NCBI RefSeq assembly: GCF_000964545.1
Contig: NZ_BBVD01000003.1
Location: 124,001-188,000, forward strand
Reading direction: 5' to 3'
Source: Comamonas thiooxydans
Lineage (GTDB): Bacteria > Pseudomonadota > Gammaproteobacteria > Burkholderiales > Burkholderiaceae_C
DNA length: 64,000 bases
How positions within the stretch are numbered: the first letter of the stretch is position 1; the number at the start of each line of letters is the position of its first letter. A program made the position numbers and the translations under genes. This document shows positions 17,174-25,691 of this stretch, piece after piece. The notes under the pieces were generated by a model, which was not told where the DNA came from, ran no database searches, and saw nothing but the letters and a program-made list of their open reading frames with translations.

Positions 17174-17333
17174 GGCTTATCTCTCTCCTGCGGGTCTTGA
17201 TGAGGGTGAGGGCTGCTGCAGTGCAGCGTAAAGAGATTATGCATTCAGGCCTGCACAGCGCTGCCCCATACAAAAAAGAGCTGCTGACGCATCTGATCAA
17301 AGCGCCTGCAGCTCCCGGTTCAATAGCAAAGGT

Positions 17334-18044
17334 CTACTGCTTCTTCAGCAGATGCGCATGGACGGCGCCAGCCTTCAGATAGCGGTGCAACTCCAGTCCC
17401 ATTTCCAGCAGGCGCTCTTCGGCCCAGGCTTCGGGAGCTTCCAGGTAAATGAAGCCGCCGTCGTTCAAGGCCGCGATGGCCGCCTTGAGCGCGGGCTCGA
17501 ACAGCTCGGTCTGGCCGAATGGCGGGTCCAGCAAAATCAGATCCTGGCCCGCCACGGTCTTCAGGCAGCTCAGCGCATCGCCGCGCTGCACCTTGACCAT
17601 CCTGGCATCGAGCTTTTGCTGAAGACGCTGCAGCTGCTGCACCAGGGCGGCATCCTGTTCGTTCATGATGACGCTGGTCGCGCCGCGCGATGCGGCTTCG
17701 AAACCCAGTGCTCCGGTGCCCGAAAAGGCATCGACGCATTTCCAGTTGCTCAAGTCCTGGCCCAACCAGTTGAACAAGGTTTCGCGCACGCGATCGGGCG
17801 TGGGCCGCAGACCGGGCTTTTGCGCCACGACCAGGCGCGTGCGGCGCCATTGCCCGCCGATGATGCGGATTTCACCGGCCCCCGTGGCGGCCGGCTTGGC
17901 TGCAGCGGGCTGGGCAGCCTTGGCTCCGGGGCGGGCCGGACGGCTGGCCGCCAGCTCCTGCGCCTTGCGCTCGGACTCGTGAATCATCTTGTCCAGCGCC
18001 TTGCGGCCTGCGGGGGTGTGTAGCTTGATGGCGCTGCGGCTCAT
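17334..18044 (-). CDS. rsmD: 16S rRNA (guanine(966)-N2)-methyltransferase RsmD
   Basis: A 236-aa SAM-dependent methyltransferase that modifies G966 in the small ribosomal subunit. The core starts near residue 58 (IRIIGGQWRRTRL) and includes LRPTPDRVRETLFNWL, SAM motif I DAFSGTGALGFEA and the catalytic LLDPPF motif. The first 57 residues are an Ala/Pro/Lys-rich extension not found in the ~200-aa E. coli protein. Its start codon overlaps the stop of the upstream M16 gene by 4 bp, so the two are translationally coupled. Confidence 0.95.
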   Translation of the reverse strand: MSRSAIKLHTPAGRKALDKMIHESERKAQELAASRPARPGAKAAQPAAAKPAATGAGEIRIIGGQWRRTRLVVAQKPGLRPTPDRVRETLFNWLGQDLSNWKCVDAFSGTGALGFEAASRGATSVIMNEQDAALVQQLQRLQQKLDARMVKVQRGDALSCLKTVAGQDLILLDPPFGQTELFEPALKAAIAALNDGGFIYLEAPEAWAEERLLEMGLELHRYLKAGAVHAHLLKKQ

Positions 18045-19393
18045 GGCTTGGCTCCGAGAGTGATGGTGACCATGCGCTCGGGCTGAACCATGCGCTGCAT
18101 CGCCTCCTTCACGTCCTTGGTGGTCAGAGCCTGAACGCGATCGGTCCAGTGCTCCAGATAATCGAGCGGCAGGCCATTCCAGGCAATATTGGCCACATTG
18201 CCCAGCAGCTTGCGATTGCTGTCTATGCGCAAGGCAAAGCCGCCGATCAGGTTGTCCTTGGCCGCCTTGAGTTCCTTGTCGCTAGGACCTTCGGCAATGA
18301 ATTTGCGCAATACGTCCTGCGAGACCTTGAGCGCCTCGGCCGCCTGATCGGGCCGGGTCTGCAGGCCGATGATGAAGGCGCCGCGATCCAGACCCGGCGA
18401 GAAGTCGCTGGAGACACCGTAGGTCAGACCCCGCTTCTCACGCACCTCTTCCATCAGTCGCGAAGTGAAGCCGCCGCCGCCCAGGATATGGTTGCCCACC
18501 ATCACGGCGAGAAAATCGGGGTTGTTGCGCGCAATGCCGGGCTGGCCGATCAGCACCTGGGCCTGGGCCGACTCGAACGGAATGTTCTCGACCTTGGCTT
18601 GCTGCAGATCCTGCACCTTGGCCACGGCAGGCAGCGGCGGGCAGTCGTTGCCATTGGTGGCCTGCAGCGGCCCCAGCAACTGCTTGACCATGGCATCGGC
18701 CTGCTGGCGATTGACCGCCCCCACCACGCTGACCTTGGCGCGGCAGGCGGCAATCAGCTTGCGGTGAAAATCCTGCATGGCCGAAACATCGATCCGGCCC
18801 AGGCTGTCGACCGTGGTCTGATAGCCATAGGGCGAGCTGCCGAACACGGCCTTGCGGAATGCCTTGGAGGCCACGGTGCCGGGACGGGTGTCGGCTTCCT
18901 TGATGGAGGCACTCCAGCGCTCGCGATCACGCTGCCACACGGCATCGGGCCAGCTTGGCGAGGCGATCTGGCGCGCCGCCAGGGCCACGGCCTTTTGCTG
19001 CAGATTGGGCTCGGTCAGAGTGCGCAGGCCGTAGCTGAAGCTGTCACGCCCCGCACTGGCGCCAAAACTGGCGCCCAGGTCGGCCCAGGCCTGACCCAGG
19101 CCATTTTCATCCAGCGCAGGCGCATCGCCTGCCGCCTTGATGCCCTTGGAGGACATCATGGCCACGGCTGTCGCCAGGCCCACCTTGTCCTCGGGATCAC
19201 GGCGGCTGCCGGCGTCGAAGTCCACCTGCACATCCACCATGGGAATGCCGGGACTTTGCACCAGCCAGACCTGGGCGCCACTGGGCTGGGTCCAATGCTC
19301 TATCGGCAGCAAGGCCCAGGCAGACTGGGTTAGAAAACCCATTCCAGCGCTTACCACAAAAGCGCCAGCAGCTATCTTTTTCATAGTTTTCAT
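18041..19393 (-). CDS. M16-family peptidase-like protein without the HxxEH zinc motif
   Basis: A 450-aa secreted protein (signal peptide about residues 1-27, ending SAWA) with two M16 folds. Where a catalytic M16 subunit has HxxEH, this one reads KVGLATAVAMMSSKG, so the zinc site is missing. The R/Y-type substrate-grip segment is kept near FTSRLMEEVREKRGLTYGVSS. It directly follows an M16 gene that does have HxxEH; such pairs form heterodimers in which only one subunit is catalytic. GGAGAAA precedes the ATG and it overlaps rsmD by 4 bp. Confidence 0.9.
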   Translation of the reverse strand: MKTMKKIAAGAFVVSAGMGFLTQSAWALLPIEHWTQPSGAQVWLVQSPGIPMVDVQVDFDAGSRRDPEDKVGLATAVAMMSSKGIKAAGDAPALDENGLGQAWADLGASFGASAGRDSFSYGLRTLTEPNLQQKAVALAARQIASPSWPDAVWQRDRERWSASIKEADTRPGTVASKAFRKAVFGSSPYGYQTTVDSLGRIDVSAMQDFHRKLIAACRAKVSVVGAVNRQQADAMVKQLLGPLQATNGNDCPPLPAVAKVQDLQQAKVENIPFESAQAQVLIGQPGIARNNPDFLAVMVGNHILGGGGFTSRLMEEVREKRGLTYGVSSDFSPGLDRGAFIIGLQTRPDQAAEALKVSQDVLRKFIAEGPSDKELKAAKDNLIGGFALRIDSNRKLLGNVANIAWNGLPLDYLEHWTDRVQALTTKDVKEAMQRMVQPERMVTITLGAKP

Positions 19394-19410
19394 ATATTTC
19401 TCCGCTGCGC

Positions 19411-20880
19411 TCAGTGCATGGATTTGTCTGCATCCGCCTTGCCCGACATGGGACGCTGGGGCTTGCTACCCGCCGGCAGAGGCTGAGGCACCAGGGTGCC
19501 GACAGTGAGCTGGTCGTCGCCAAAATATTTGGCGGCCACGGCCTTCACATCGTCAGAGGTGACTTTGCGCAGTTCGGCCAGCAGCTTGTCCTCGGCATCC
19601 AGCGGCATGTTCTGAATCCAGTAATTGCCCAGGTTCTGGGCCTGGCCCATGACGGAATCACGCTCATAGACGTTGGATGCCATCCACTGCGTCTTGACGC
19701 GCTCCAGTTCGTCAGCCTGCACGCCCTCCTCGGCCACCTTCTTGATCTGGGCACGCAGCGCAGCCTCCACATCGGCCACGGTCTTGCCCTGGGCCGGAAC
19801 GCCGGTCAGCATGAACAGGCTGGGCCCGCGCCCCATGATGTTGGCCGAGCTGCCGGCGCTATCGGCCACACGGCCGTTGGCCTGGCCTTCGCCCTGTACC
19901 AGGGCGCGCTCCAGGCGAGCACCGTCATAACCGTCCAACACGGCGGACAGCACCAGCAGCGCCAGCGCATCCTTGTCCTCGGCCTGCAGCTTGTCCACGC
20001 TCTTCAGCGTGGGGGTACGATAGGCCATGGCGATAAAAGCCTGCTCGGCAGGCTGCTTGACCTCGATGCGGCGCACGCCGATCTGCCTGGGTTCGGTCTG
20101 CGGCTTGCGCTGCGGCAGGGCACGCGCGGGAATGCTGCCGTAATACTTCTCGGCCCAGGCACGCACCTGGTTGACGTTCACGTCCCCCACCACGACCACG
20201 GCGGCGTTGGCAGGCACATACCAGCACTTGTGAAAATCGCGCACATCGCCGGGCGTCATGGAGTTCAGATCGCTCATCCAGCCCACCACGGGGCGGCGAT
20301 AGGGCGAGGCCATGAAGGTGGCCGCCATCAGCTGCTCCATCAGCATGGCGCGCGGCTGGTCGTCGGTGCGCATGCGGCGCTCTTCCTTGATGACCTCGAT
20401 TTCCTTCTTGAATTCGGAGTCCGGCCACTGATTGTTGGCAAAACGGTCGGACTCCAGCTTCATCACGTCTTCCAGACGGCTGGACGGAATCTGCTGGTAA
20501 TAGCCCGTGTAGTCACGCCAGGTGAATGCGTTTTCCTGGCCGCCCAGCGCCGCCACGCGACGCGAGAAGTCTCCGGGCTTGACGCTTTTGGAGCCCTTGA
20601 ACATCATGTGCTCCAGCGCATGGGCCACGCCCGTGGTGCCGTCGACCTCGTCCATGGAGCCTACGCGTACCCAGACCATGTGCACGGCCGTGGGCGCGCG
20701 CCGGTCGGGCTGCACGATCAGCTGCATGCCGTTCTTCAGCGTGAACTGTTGCACCTGTGGCGCGGTCGCCGTGGCGGCAGCAGGCACAGGTTGCGACGAT
20801 GCGCCCGGCGCAGCCAAGGCTGCCCCAGCGCTCAAACAGGCCATTAAGCCCAGTACAGGGAGTGCGCGTACATGTTTCAT
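19411..20880 (-). CDS. Periplasmic M16-family zinc metallopeptidase (catalytic subunit)
   Basis: A 489-aa protein with a signal peptide (LPVLGLMACLSAGAALAAP) and the inverted zinc motif HALEH in GVAHALEHMMFKGS, with the third ligand expected in the EIEVIKEERRMR region. It resembles PqqL/YmxG-type proteases. A longer frame continues upstream to 21090 but runs antisense through ftsY; the ATG at 20880 starts the signal peptide. It lies 17 bp ahead of the non-catalytic M16 partner and is divergent from ftsY. Confidence 0.92.
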   Translation of the reverse strand: MKHVRALPVLGLMACLSAGAALAAPGASSQPVPAAATATAPQVQQFTLKNGMQLIVQPDRRAPTAVHMVWVRVGSMDEVDGTTGVAHALEHMMFKGSKSVKPGDFSRRVAALGGQENAFTWRDYTGYYQQIPSSRLEDVMKLESDRFANNQWPDSEFKKEIEVIKEERRMRTDDQPRAMLMEQLMAATFMASPYRRPVVGWMSDLNSMTPGDVRDFHKCWYVPANAAVVVVGDVNVNQVRAWAEKYYGSIPARALPQRKPQTEPRQIGVRRIEVKQPAEQAFIAMAYRTPTLKSVDKLQAEDKDALALLVLSAVLDGYDGARLERALVQGEGQANGRVADSAGSSANIMGRGPSLFMLTGVPAQGKTVADVEAALRAQIKKVAEEGVQADELERVKTQWMASNVYERDSVMGQAQNLGNYWIQNMPLDAEDKLLAELRKVTSDDVKAVAAKYFGDDQLTVGTLVPQPLPAGSKPQRPMSGKADADKSMH

Positions 20881-20908
20881 AGAATGATGCGATTCTAAAA
20901 ACCCGCCA

Positions 20909-22066
20909 ATGTTCAGTTTTTTCAAGAAAAAGCCCAGTTCACCCGATGCAGTGAACACCACGCCCGCTGCCGAGGCAGCCGCGGCGCCCGCTCCTGCCCC
21001 GCAAACCGGGCCCGCTCCACAGGATACGCCTGCCGAAAACGGCAGCAGCTCCTGGTGGCGCAAGCCCTTTGGTGGCGGCGCGACGGCCAAGGCCGCCGAA
21101 GATCAGCCTGCCACTCAGGATTTTGTAGCAGCCCCCGAGCCTACCGCAAAGCCGCAAGCCCCAAATTCCCGTCAAAACTGGATGGAACGGCTGAAAGCCG
21201 GTCTGCGCAAGACCGGCTCCAGCATCGCCACCGTCTTTACCGGCACGCAGATCGACGACCGGCTCTATGAAGAGCTGGAAGACGCGCTGCTGATGGCCGA
21301 CACCGGCGTCAAGGCCACCCTGCATCTGCTGGAAGACCTGAAGCGCCGCGTCAAGGACACCAAGACCACCGAGCCTGCCGCCGTCAAGGCGCTGCTGGCC
21401 GATGCGCTGACCGATTTGCTGAGGCCCCTGGAAAAGCCGCTGACCATCGGCGAGCACACACCGACCGTCATCATGGTGGCCGGCGTCAACGGTGCGGGCA
21501 AGACCACTTCCATCGGCAAGCTGACCAAGCATCTGGCCGACGGCGAGCAGTCCGTGCTGCTGGCCGCCGCCGACACCTTCCGCGCCGCCGCGCGCGAGCA
21601 GCTGGGCGTCTGGGCCAATCGCAACACCGTGGAGATCATCAGCCAGGACGGTGGCGACCCCGCCGCCGTGAGCTTCGATGCCGTTTCAGCCGGAAAAGCG
21701 CGCAAAAAGGATGTGGTGCTGGTCGATACGGCCGGACGCCTGCCCACGCAGCTGCATCTGATGGAAGAGCTCAAGAAGATCAAGCGCGTGGTGAGCAAGG
21801 CCGACGGCACGGCGCCTCACGAGGTGCTGCTGGTGATTGACGGCAATACCGGCCAGAACGCCCTGACCCAGGTGCGCGCCTTCGACGATGCGCTGCAGCT
21901 CACGGGCCTGATCGTCACCAAGCTCGACGGCACAGCCAAGGGCGGCGTGCTGGCCGCGATTGCGCAGGAGCGCCCCGTGCCCGTCTACTTCATCGGCGTG
22001 GGCGAGAAGATCGAGGATCTGGAGACCTTCAGCGCACGCGAGTTCGCCCAGGCCCTGCTGTCCTGA
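20909..22066 (+). CDS. ftsY: Signal recognition particle receptor FtsY
   Basis: FtsY docks the SRP-ribosome complex at the inner membrane. The 385-aa protein has an Ala/Pro-rich variable A domain (residues 1-85) and the NG GTPase. The NG domain has the P-loop MVAGVNGAGKTTSIGKL, the insertion-box motif AAADTFRAAAREQL, the G3 element DTAGRL and the G4 element TKLDGTAKGG. Divergence from an M16 protease gene is a common betaproteobacterial layout. A dispersed stem-loop element and a terminator follow. Confidence 0.97.
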   Translation: MFSFFKKKPSSPDAVNTTPAAEAAAAPAPAPQTGPAPQDTPAENGSSSWWRKPFGGGATAKAAEDQPATQDFVAAPEPTAKPQAPNSRQNWMERLKAGLRKTGSSIATVFTGTQIDDRLYEELEDALLMADTGVKATLHLLEDLKRRVKDTKTTEPAAVKALLADALTDLLRPLEKPLTIGEHTPTVIMVAGVNGAGKTTSIGKLTKHLADGEQSVLLAAADTFRAAAREQLGVWANRNTVEIISQDGGDPAAVSFDAVSAGKARKKDVVLVDTAGRLPTQLHLMEELKKIKRVVSKADGTAPHEVLLVIDGNTGQNALTQVRAFDDALQLTGLIVTKLDGTAKGGVLAAIAQERPVPVYFIGVGEKIEDLETFSAREFAQALLS

Positions 22067-22077
22067 AGCACAATAAC

Positions 22078-22140
22078 CATAGCTTCCAGCGCTTTATCTA
22101 TCGAGTTTTCAGATAGATTCAGTACTGAAACCCAATAAAG
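22078..22140 (+). repeat. Dispersed stem-loop element, copy 3
   Basis: Starts ATAGCTTCCAGCGCTTTAT and contains the hairpin TTTCAG-N11-CTGAAA. It lies between ftsY and the convergent cutA, just before the terminator. Confidence 0.55.
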
Positions 22141-22166
22141 GAGCGCGCAAGGCGCTCCTTTTTTAT
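22137..22166. terminator. Bidirectional terminator between ftsY and cutA
   Basis: AAAGGAGCGC and GCGCTCCTTT pair around GCAAG, followed by more T on the plus side. It suits ftsY and, in reverse, cutA. Confidence 0.88.
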
Positions 22167-22173
22167 TCAGCCT

Positions 22174-22548
22174 TCAGAGCTGCACCTGCTGCTTGATCCA
22201 CTTGGCATAGTCGTTCAGGCAGCGCTCGGTGCGCATGGTGATCTGGGGCACCTCGTAGCTGTGATGGCTGCGCAGCAGCGCGGTCAGCCGCGGCAGGGCC
22301 TCGGGCAAGGTCTTGCAGATCAAACGCCATTCGGGGGCAGTCTGCAGCACGCCGTCCCACTCGTAATACGAGGTGATGCGCTCGGTCTGCACGCAGGCCG
22401 CAGCCTTGGCCGAGACCAGCGCCCGCGCCATGTCCTCGGCCTCGGCCGAGTGCCCAACGGTCGTCGTCACCACGCACAGCGTGGCCCAATGGCTGTCCTG
22501 CGCGGACGCGGACTTGAGAGGTGCGGTCTGGGTAGATGTGGTGCTCAT
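22174..22548 (-). CDS. cutA: CutA divalent-cation tolerance protein
   Basis: A 124-aa protein of the trimeric CutA1 family. Visible are VSAKAAACVQTERITSYYEWDG, KTLPEALPRLTALLRSHHSYEVPQI and the closing YAKWIKQQV. CutA is linked to copper tolerance in E. coli, but its biochemical role remains unclear. It ends at a terminator shared with ftsY. Confidence 0.94.
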   Translation of the reverse strand: MSTTSTQTAPLKSASAQDSHWATLCVVTTTVGHSAEAEDMARALVSAKAAACVQTERITSYYEWDGVLQTAPEWRLICKTLPEALPRLTALLRSHHSYEVPQITMRTERCLNDYAKWIKQQVQL

Positions 22549-22590
22549 GTCGCCTAGTCTAGGCCCAAGACCGCCCTGCCCGCCACCGCC

Positions 22591-23595
22591 TTACACCGGA
22601 TACAGACCCAGCTGCTGCGCGCGCAGCCGCGTCAGTCCCAGCAGCGCATCGGTGAACGGCGTGCTCATGCCGCACATGACGCCCATCTCGCGCACGGCGC
22701 CCACCAGGGCATCCAGCTCCACCGGCTTGCCGGCTTCCACATCCTGGAGCATGGAGGTCTTGAAGCCGCCCAGCTTGAGCGTGACCTGATGGCGGTCCTG
22801 CGGACTGTCGGCAATCGGCAGGCCGATGCGCGCGCCGATTTCGCGGGCTTCCAGCATCACGGCCGTGATGAAGTTGCGCACCAGCTCATCGCCCAGAATC
22901 CTGTCCGTGGTCGCGCCAGTGATCGCACTGACGGGGTTCATGGTCATATTGCCCCAGAGCTTGTACCAGGCGTCGCGCTGGATGTTGTCGCTGAGCCTGA
23001 GCTCGAGACCACCCGCACGCAGCAGCTCGGCCAGCGCCAGCAGGCGCGGCGTGGGCGCATCGCCGGACTGTGCCGTGGGCTCGCCGACGATGAGGCTGTT
23101 GCCGAAATGCCGGCGCACCACGCCGGGTGCGTCAAGGGAGCAGCTGGCATGCACCACCGATCCGAGCACCTGCTCGGTGGGAATGGCGCGCGCAATCTCG
23201 CCCTGCGGATCCACTGTCCTGAGCTGCAGGCCGCGCAGGCTGGCATCCACGCCACCGGCCAGAAACCACCAGGGCACGCCGTTCATGGCGGTCAGCACCA
23301 GGGTCTGCGGGCCGATCAGCGGTGCGACGGCACGCGCCACATCGGGCATGGACGGCGCCTTGACGGCAATCACCACCACATCCTGCACGCCCAGAGCGGC
23401 CGGGTCCTGCTGCGCATTGACGGCCACGGTCTCGCGCTCCTCGCCATGCACCAGCGTCAGGCCGTTGTGCTGCAGCGCAGCCAGCGTCTGGCCCCGCGCC
23501 ACGGCGCTCAGCTCGCAGCCGGCCTTGGCCAGCGCCACGCCAAGCCAACCGCCAATGGCTCCGGCACCATAGATACAGACTCTCTTCAGACTCAT
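22591..23595 (-). CDS. Ketopantoate reductase family protein (PanE/ApbA)
   Basis: A 334-aa NADPH-dependent reductase with the Rossmann loop IYGAGAIGGWLGV at residues 8-20, a KAPSMPDVA segment, the central NMTMNPVSAITGAT and the C-terminal FKTSMLQDVEAGKPVELDALVG, which contains the family lysine and substrate-binding residues. PanE makes pantoate for coenzyme A. Many bacteria carry several paralogues that act on other 2-keto acids, and no pan genes are nearby, so the symbol is left open. It is slightly longer than E. coli PanE (303 aa). Confidence 0.88.
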   Translation of the reverse strand: MSLKRVCIYGAGAIGGWLGVALAKAGCELSAVARGQTLAALQHNGLTLVHGEERETVAVNAQQDPAALGVQDVVVIAVKAPSMPDVARAVAPLIGPQTLVLTAMNGVPWWFLAGGVDASLRGLQLRTVDPQGEIARAIPTEQVLGSVVHASCSLDAPGVVRRHFGNSLIVGEPTAQSGDAPTPRLLALAELLRAGGLELRLSDNIQRDAWYKLWGNMTMNPVSAITGATTDRILGDELVRNFITAVMLEAREIGARIGLPIADSPQDRHQVTLKLGGFKTSMLQDVEAGKPVELDALVGAVREMGVMCGMSTPFTDALLGLTRLRAQQLGLYPV

Positions 23596-23833
23596 GCTCT
23601 TGTCTCTCCTGTCTTATAGAACTCTCAAAAACAGTAGCTGCCGGTGCTTTACCGTAAAGCATCTGAAGACTATCCACCCTTGAAACCAGGCGAGATCTTC
23701 GCGGCCGCTGCTCATTGTTGATACGTTAACAGCAGTATCGACCCGCGCGACACTGAAGGCCGTTGACAGCTGGACACCCCGCACTGCGCGCCATGCCAAC
23801 TGCCCTGTTCATCGCATTTTCAAGGACCGACTC

Positions 23834-24046
23834 ATGAGCTCCAACACCACCGTCGTCAATCTCACAGCCCAGATCACGGCACTGGCCACTGCCTTGCGCA
23901 TCGTGCTGGACGCCAGCCCCCAGGCTGCCCAGACACGCGAGCAGCTGGCCGCCGCGCTGGACAAGACCATTCACGACGCGCTGGAAGAAGGGGTCTGGGA
24001 CAACGCCGACGGCGTCAAGACCATCAGGGCAGCGCTGCTGGGCTGA
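23834..24046 (+). CDS. Small hypothetical protein
   Basis: A 70-aa protein, Ala-rich and predicted mostly helical, with no signal peptide or membrane segment and no family I recognise. AAGGA nine bases before the ATG and normal GC-rich codon use support translation. It stands alone, divergent from the PanE-family gene and convergent with the aldehyde dehydrogenase gene. Function unknown. Confidence 0.6.
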   Translation: MSSNTTVVNLTAQITALATALRIVLDASPQAAQTREQLAAALDKTIHDALEEGVWDNADGVKTIRAALLG

Positions 24047-24063
24047 TCGCCACCGCGCCATGA

Positions 24064-24091
24064 AAAAACCGGGCCCAAGGCCCGGCAAAAG
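24064..24091 (-). terminator. Terminator of the sugar-acid operon
   Basis: CCGGGCC-caa-GGCCCGG with T runs on both sides. On the minus strand it follows the stop of the aldehyde dehydrogenase gene at 24129; it may also serve the small gene on the plus strand. Confidence 0.8.
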
Positions 24092-24128
24092 AGAAGCAAC
24101 AATCAACGATCTCGCTCAGGCCAGCGCA

Positions 24129-25577
24129 TCACGCCAGCGTATAGGCCGTCTTCACCGTGGTGTAGAACTCCTGGGCATAGCGGCCCTGCTCGCGCGGGCC
24201 GTAGCTTGAGCCCTTGCGACCGCCGAACGGCACGTGGTAGTCCACGCCCGCCGTGGGCAGGTTGACCATGACCATGCCGGCCTGGCTGTGGCGCTTGAAG
24301 TGCGTGGCGTGCTTGAGGCTGGTGGTGGCGATGCCGGCCGACAGGCCGAACGGCGTGTCGTTGGATACGGCCAGGGCTTCGTCGTAGTCCTTGACGCGGA
24401 TCACGCTGGCCACGGGGCCGAAGACTTCTTCGCGGTTGATGCGCATGCCGGCTTCGGTGTCCACGAACAGCGTAGGCGCCATGTAGTAGCCCTGCTTGCC
24501 GCTGCCCGTGTGGCAGGCGACGCGGGCACCGCCTGCGGCCAGGCGCGCGCCTTCGGCCTTGGCAATTTCCACGTAACTCAGATCCTGCTCCAGCTGGGCC
24601 TGGCTGACCACGGGGCCCATGTCGGTGCCGGCGGCGCGTGCGTCACCGACCTTGATTTGGGCCATGCGCGCCTGCAGGGCCTCGATGAAGGCGGGGTAGA
24701 TCTTGTCGGTCACGATGAGGCGGCTGGAGGCCGTGCAGCGCTGGCCGGTGGAGTAGAAGCCGCTTTGGGCCGACAGTTCCACGGCCTGGTTCAGGTCGGC
24801 ATCGTCCAGCACGATCTGGGGGTTCTTGCCGCCCATTTCCAGCTGCACCTTCTTGCCGCTTTTCACGCAGGCTTCGGCAATGCCGCAGCCCACGCCCGTC
24901 GAACCCGTGAAGCTGATGGCCGCCACGTCGGCATGGTTCACCAGGGCTTCGCCGATCACGCGGCCTCGGCCCATGACCAGGTTGAACACACCGGCGGGGA
25001 TGCCCGAGCGGTGGATGATGTCGGCCAGAGCCCAGGCACTGCCGGGCACCAGGTCGGCGGGCTTCAAGACCACGCAGCAGCCGTTGGCCAGGGCCGGGGC
25101 GATCTTCCAGGCGGGGATGGCAATGGGGAAGTTCCAGGGCGTGATCAGGCCGACCACGCCGATCGGCTCGCGCGTGATTTCCACGCCAATGCCTGGACGC
25201 ACCGACGGCACAGTCTCGCCAGTGAGGCGCAGGCATTCACCCGCAAAGAACTTGAAGATCTGGCCGGCGCGGCCGACTTCGCCAATGGCTTCGGGCAGGG
25301 TCTTGCCTTCTTCGCGCGCCAGCAGCTCCCCCAGCTCCGCCTTGCGCGCCAGGATTTCCGTGCCGATCTTGTCCAGGGCGTCGGAGCGCGCCTGGATGCC
25401 CGAGGTGGACCAGGCCGGGAAGGCTGCAGCGGCAGCAGACACGGCGGCCTGCACATCGGACGCGCCGCCCTGGGCGTACTCGCCGATCACATCGGACAGA
25501 TCGCTGGGGTTGGTGTTGGAGGAGTAGCTGTCAGCAGCCGTCCACTGGCCGTTGATCAGGTTGAAATGTGGGGTCAT
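24129..25577 (-). CDS. Aldehyde dehydrogenase, probable alpha-ketoglutarate semialdehyde dehydrogenase
   Basis: A 482-aa NAD(P)-dependent aldehyde dehydrogenase. Catalytic residues are visible: Asn149 (ITPWNFP), Glu247 (VQLEMGGKNPQ) and the nucleophile Cys281 (STGQRCTASS). The operon pairs it with an AraD-type dehydratase whose product is 2,5-dioxopentanoate, so oxidation of that semialdehyde to 2-oxoglutarate is the likely reaction. Succinate-semialdehyde dehydrogenases are close relatives, so specificity is inference from context. It is the last gene of the operon and is followed by a terminator. Confidence 0.85.
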   Translation of the reverse strand: MTPHFNLINGQWTAADSYSSNTNPSDLSDVIGEYAQGGASDVQAAVSAAAAAFPAWSTSGIQARSDALDKIGTEILARKAELGELLAREEGKTLPEAIGEVGRAGQIFKFFAGECLRLTGETVPSVRPGIGVEITREPIGVVGLITPWNFPIAIPAWKIAPALANGCCVVLKPADLVPGSAWALADIIHRSGIPAGVFNLVMGRGRVIGEALVNHADVAAISFTGSTGVGCGIAEACVKSGKKVQLEMGGKNPQIVLDDADLNQAVELSAQSGFYSTGQRCTASSRLIVTDKIYPAFIEALQARMAQIKVGDARAAGTDMGPVVSQAQLEQDLSYVEIAKAEGARLAAGGARVACHTGSGKQGYYMAPTLFVDTEAGMRINREEVFGPVASVIRVKDYDEALAVSNDTPFGLSAGIATTSLKHATHFKRHSQAGMVMVNLPTAGVDYHVPFGGRKGSSYGPREQGRYAQEFYTTVKTAYTLA

Positions 25578-25595
25578 GGATATGCTCTTGATAGA

Positions 25596-25685
25596 GGAGC
25601 TTATTGCGCCTGCTATTCATAGATCTCAGCATGAAAAGCATCTGAATTCTTGAATAAACAAGCGCAACCAGCTCCTGTATTCATA
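25596..25685 (-). repeat. Dispersed stem-loop element, copy 4 (inverted)
   Basis: Read on the minus strand it carries GAGCTGGTTGCGCTT, TTCAGATGC...CTGAGAT and ATGAATAGCAGGCGC, in the same order as copy 2. The stem is degenerate (TCAG/CTGA core). It fills most of the 114-bp gap between the AraD-type gene and the aldehyde dehydrogenase gene. Confidence 0.5.
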
Positions 25686-25691
25686 GTCGCC

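Noticed and set aside
22591..23595. Naming the PanE-family gene panE
   Set aside because: Paralogues are common in this group and no other pantothenate genes are close, so function is not secure.
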